A DNA stretch of 64,000 bases from UBA8904 sp035448625 (GTDB taxonomy: Bacteria > Desulfobacterota > Syntrophia > Syntrophales > Smithellaceae). Positions within the stretch are counted from its first letter, which is position 1. Each line of letters starts with the position of its first letter. Location: NCBI GenBank assembly GCA_035448625.1, contig DAOTJI010000001.1, positions 1-64,000 on the forward strand. The letters run 5' to 3'. Positions 63,666 through 64,000 of this stretch are shown here, piece by piece. The translations under genes were made by a program, and so were the position numbers. The notes below the pieces were generated by a model. The model was not told the DNA's origin and did not search any database. It was given only the letters and a program-made list of their open reading frames with translations.

Positions 63666-64000
63666 ACGCCATTGAGGTGTTAATGCAACTGCCACACTTG
63701 TTTCGCCACGCCGACGCGGCGAAATACACAGGCAACGCCAATGTCTTTCTGACGCGGGTGCAGGCGCGGGGATTGGTCGAACAGGTCATGCGCGGCGTCT
63801 ATCTCAACCGCTTGCGGGAGCCCGCCCCCGCTATTGAGGAAGTCGCCTGCTTTTTGCGCACGCCTTCCTACATCTCCTGCGAATGGGCGCTCAACCGCCA
63901 CGGCGTGTTGCTTCAGTTACCCACCGTCTGCACCGTGTTGACGCTCACGCCCTCCGTCGGCAAGTCGCGCAATGTACGCTTTGGCGGCGTGACGATTGAA
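63662..64000 (+). CDS. AbiEi-type antitoxin, truncated by window end
   Basis: The 113 codons visible read MNAIEVLMQLPHLFRHADAA, then FLTRVQARGLVEQVMRGVYLN, a winged-helix pattern of the AbiEi antitoxin/transcriptional regulator N-terminus. The following SYISCEWALNRHG matches the start of its C-terminal domain. ATG 63662 overlaps the toxin stop, so the two are translationally coupled. Expected roles: neutralise the AbiEii toxin and repress the operon. The 3' end is outside the window. Confidence 0.82.
   Translation, partial: MNAIEVLMQLPHLFRHADAAKYTGNANVFLTRVQARGLVEQVMRGVYLNRLREPAPAIEEVACFLRTPSYISCEWALNRHGVLLQLPTVCTVLTLTPSVGKSRNVRFGGVTIE

Noticed and set aside
54165..64000. A CRISPR array near the cas genes
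   Set aside because: I looked for regularly spaced 25-40 bp repeats in all gaps and found none; the gaps are too short to hold an array.

Overview
The window looks like a draft-assembly piece of a deltaproteobacterial chromosome, most like syntrophic Syntrophales-type anaerobes. This is inferred from gene content, not from a search: an anaerobic GlpABC glycerol-3-phosphate dehydrogenase, an EF-G of the mitochondrial EFG1 type, EFR1-type flavodoxin/ferredoxin fusions, several c-di-GMP proteins and high-GC coding DNA. A 100-N scaffold gap lies inside lspA.

Layout. 1-2.5 kb: an MFS transporter cut by the window edge and a membrane diguanylate cyclase. 2.5-8.8 kb (minus strand): a tight four-gene envelope operon (P1 peptidase, AsmA-like protein, YihY/BrkB membrane protein, lipoprotein). 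9.0-21.5 kb: a glycogen block, malQ-glgB-glgA-glgP-GH13 amylase-phosphohexomutase on the plus strand with glgC converging from the minus strand. Together these enzymes cover ADP-glucose synthesis, chain elongation, branching, phosphorolysis, dextrin recycling and glucose-1-P/glucose-6-P exchange. 21.5-26.0 kb: a DUF2934 protein, a multi-PAS HD-GYP phosphodiesterase, and a MerR-like HTH fused to a class III nucleotide cyclase whose upstream region carries three copies of a 13-bp palindrome. 26.2-31.2 kb: an EFG1-type elongation factor G behind a leader containing an intrinsic terminator, a P-loop ATPase, and a long-chain acyl-CoA synthetase. 31.4-36.8 kb (minus): glpK-glpA-glpB-glpC. 37-42.6 kb: an EFR1-type ferrodoxin, the ileS-lspA pair (minus) and an exported LPP20-like protein. 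42.6-54.2 kb (plus): housekeeping genes mutL-miaA, a TPR/SLH-like lipoprotein, valS, nadC-birA-coaX-coaE, a Cam-type gamma carbonic anhydrase and a zinc-finger/J-domain protein.

54.3-64 kb is a defence region with visibly lower GC. It has cas6, a CARF-type NE0113-family (ring-nuclease annotated) gene, then cas10-csm2-csm3-csm4-csm5 of a type III-A CRISPR system, followed by an AbiE toxin-antitoxin pair (the antitoxin is cut by the window end). Cas10 keeps both its HD and GGDD motifs and Csm3 keeps its catalytic Asp. The window holds no CRISPR array, no cas1/cas2 and no recognisable HEPN-type Csm6 effector. The crRNA source and the cyclic-oligoadenylate effector must therefore lie elsewhere, or be unusual.

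Best leads for something new: the HTH-cyclase with its palindrome cluster, the cOA-producing III-A module that has a candidate cOA sensor/degrader but no visible effector, the palindromes in front of abiE, and the leader structures before fusA, valS and glpK. Heptanucleotide tandem repeats of unrelated sequence recur in three intergenic spots.
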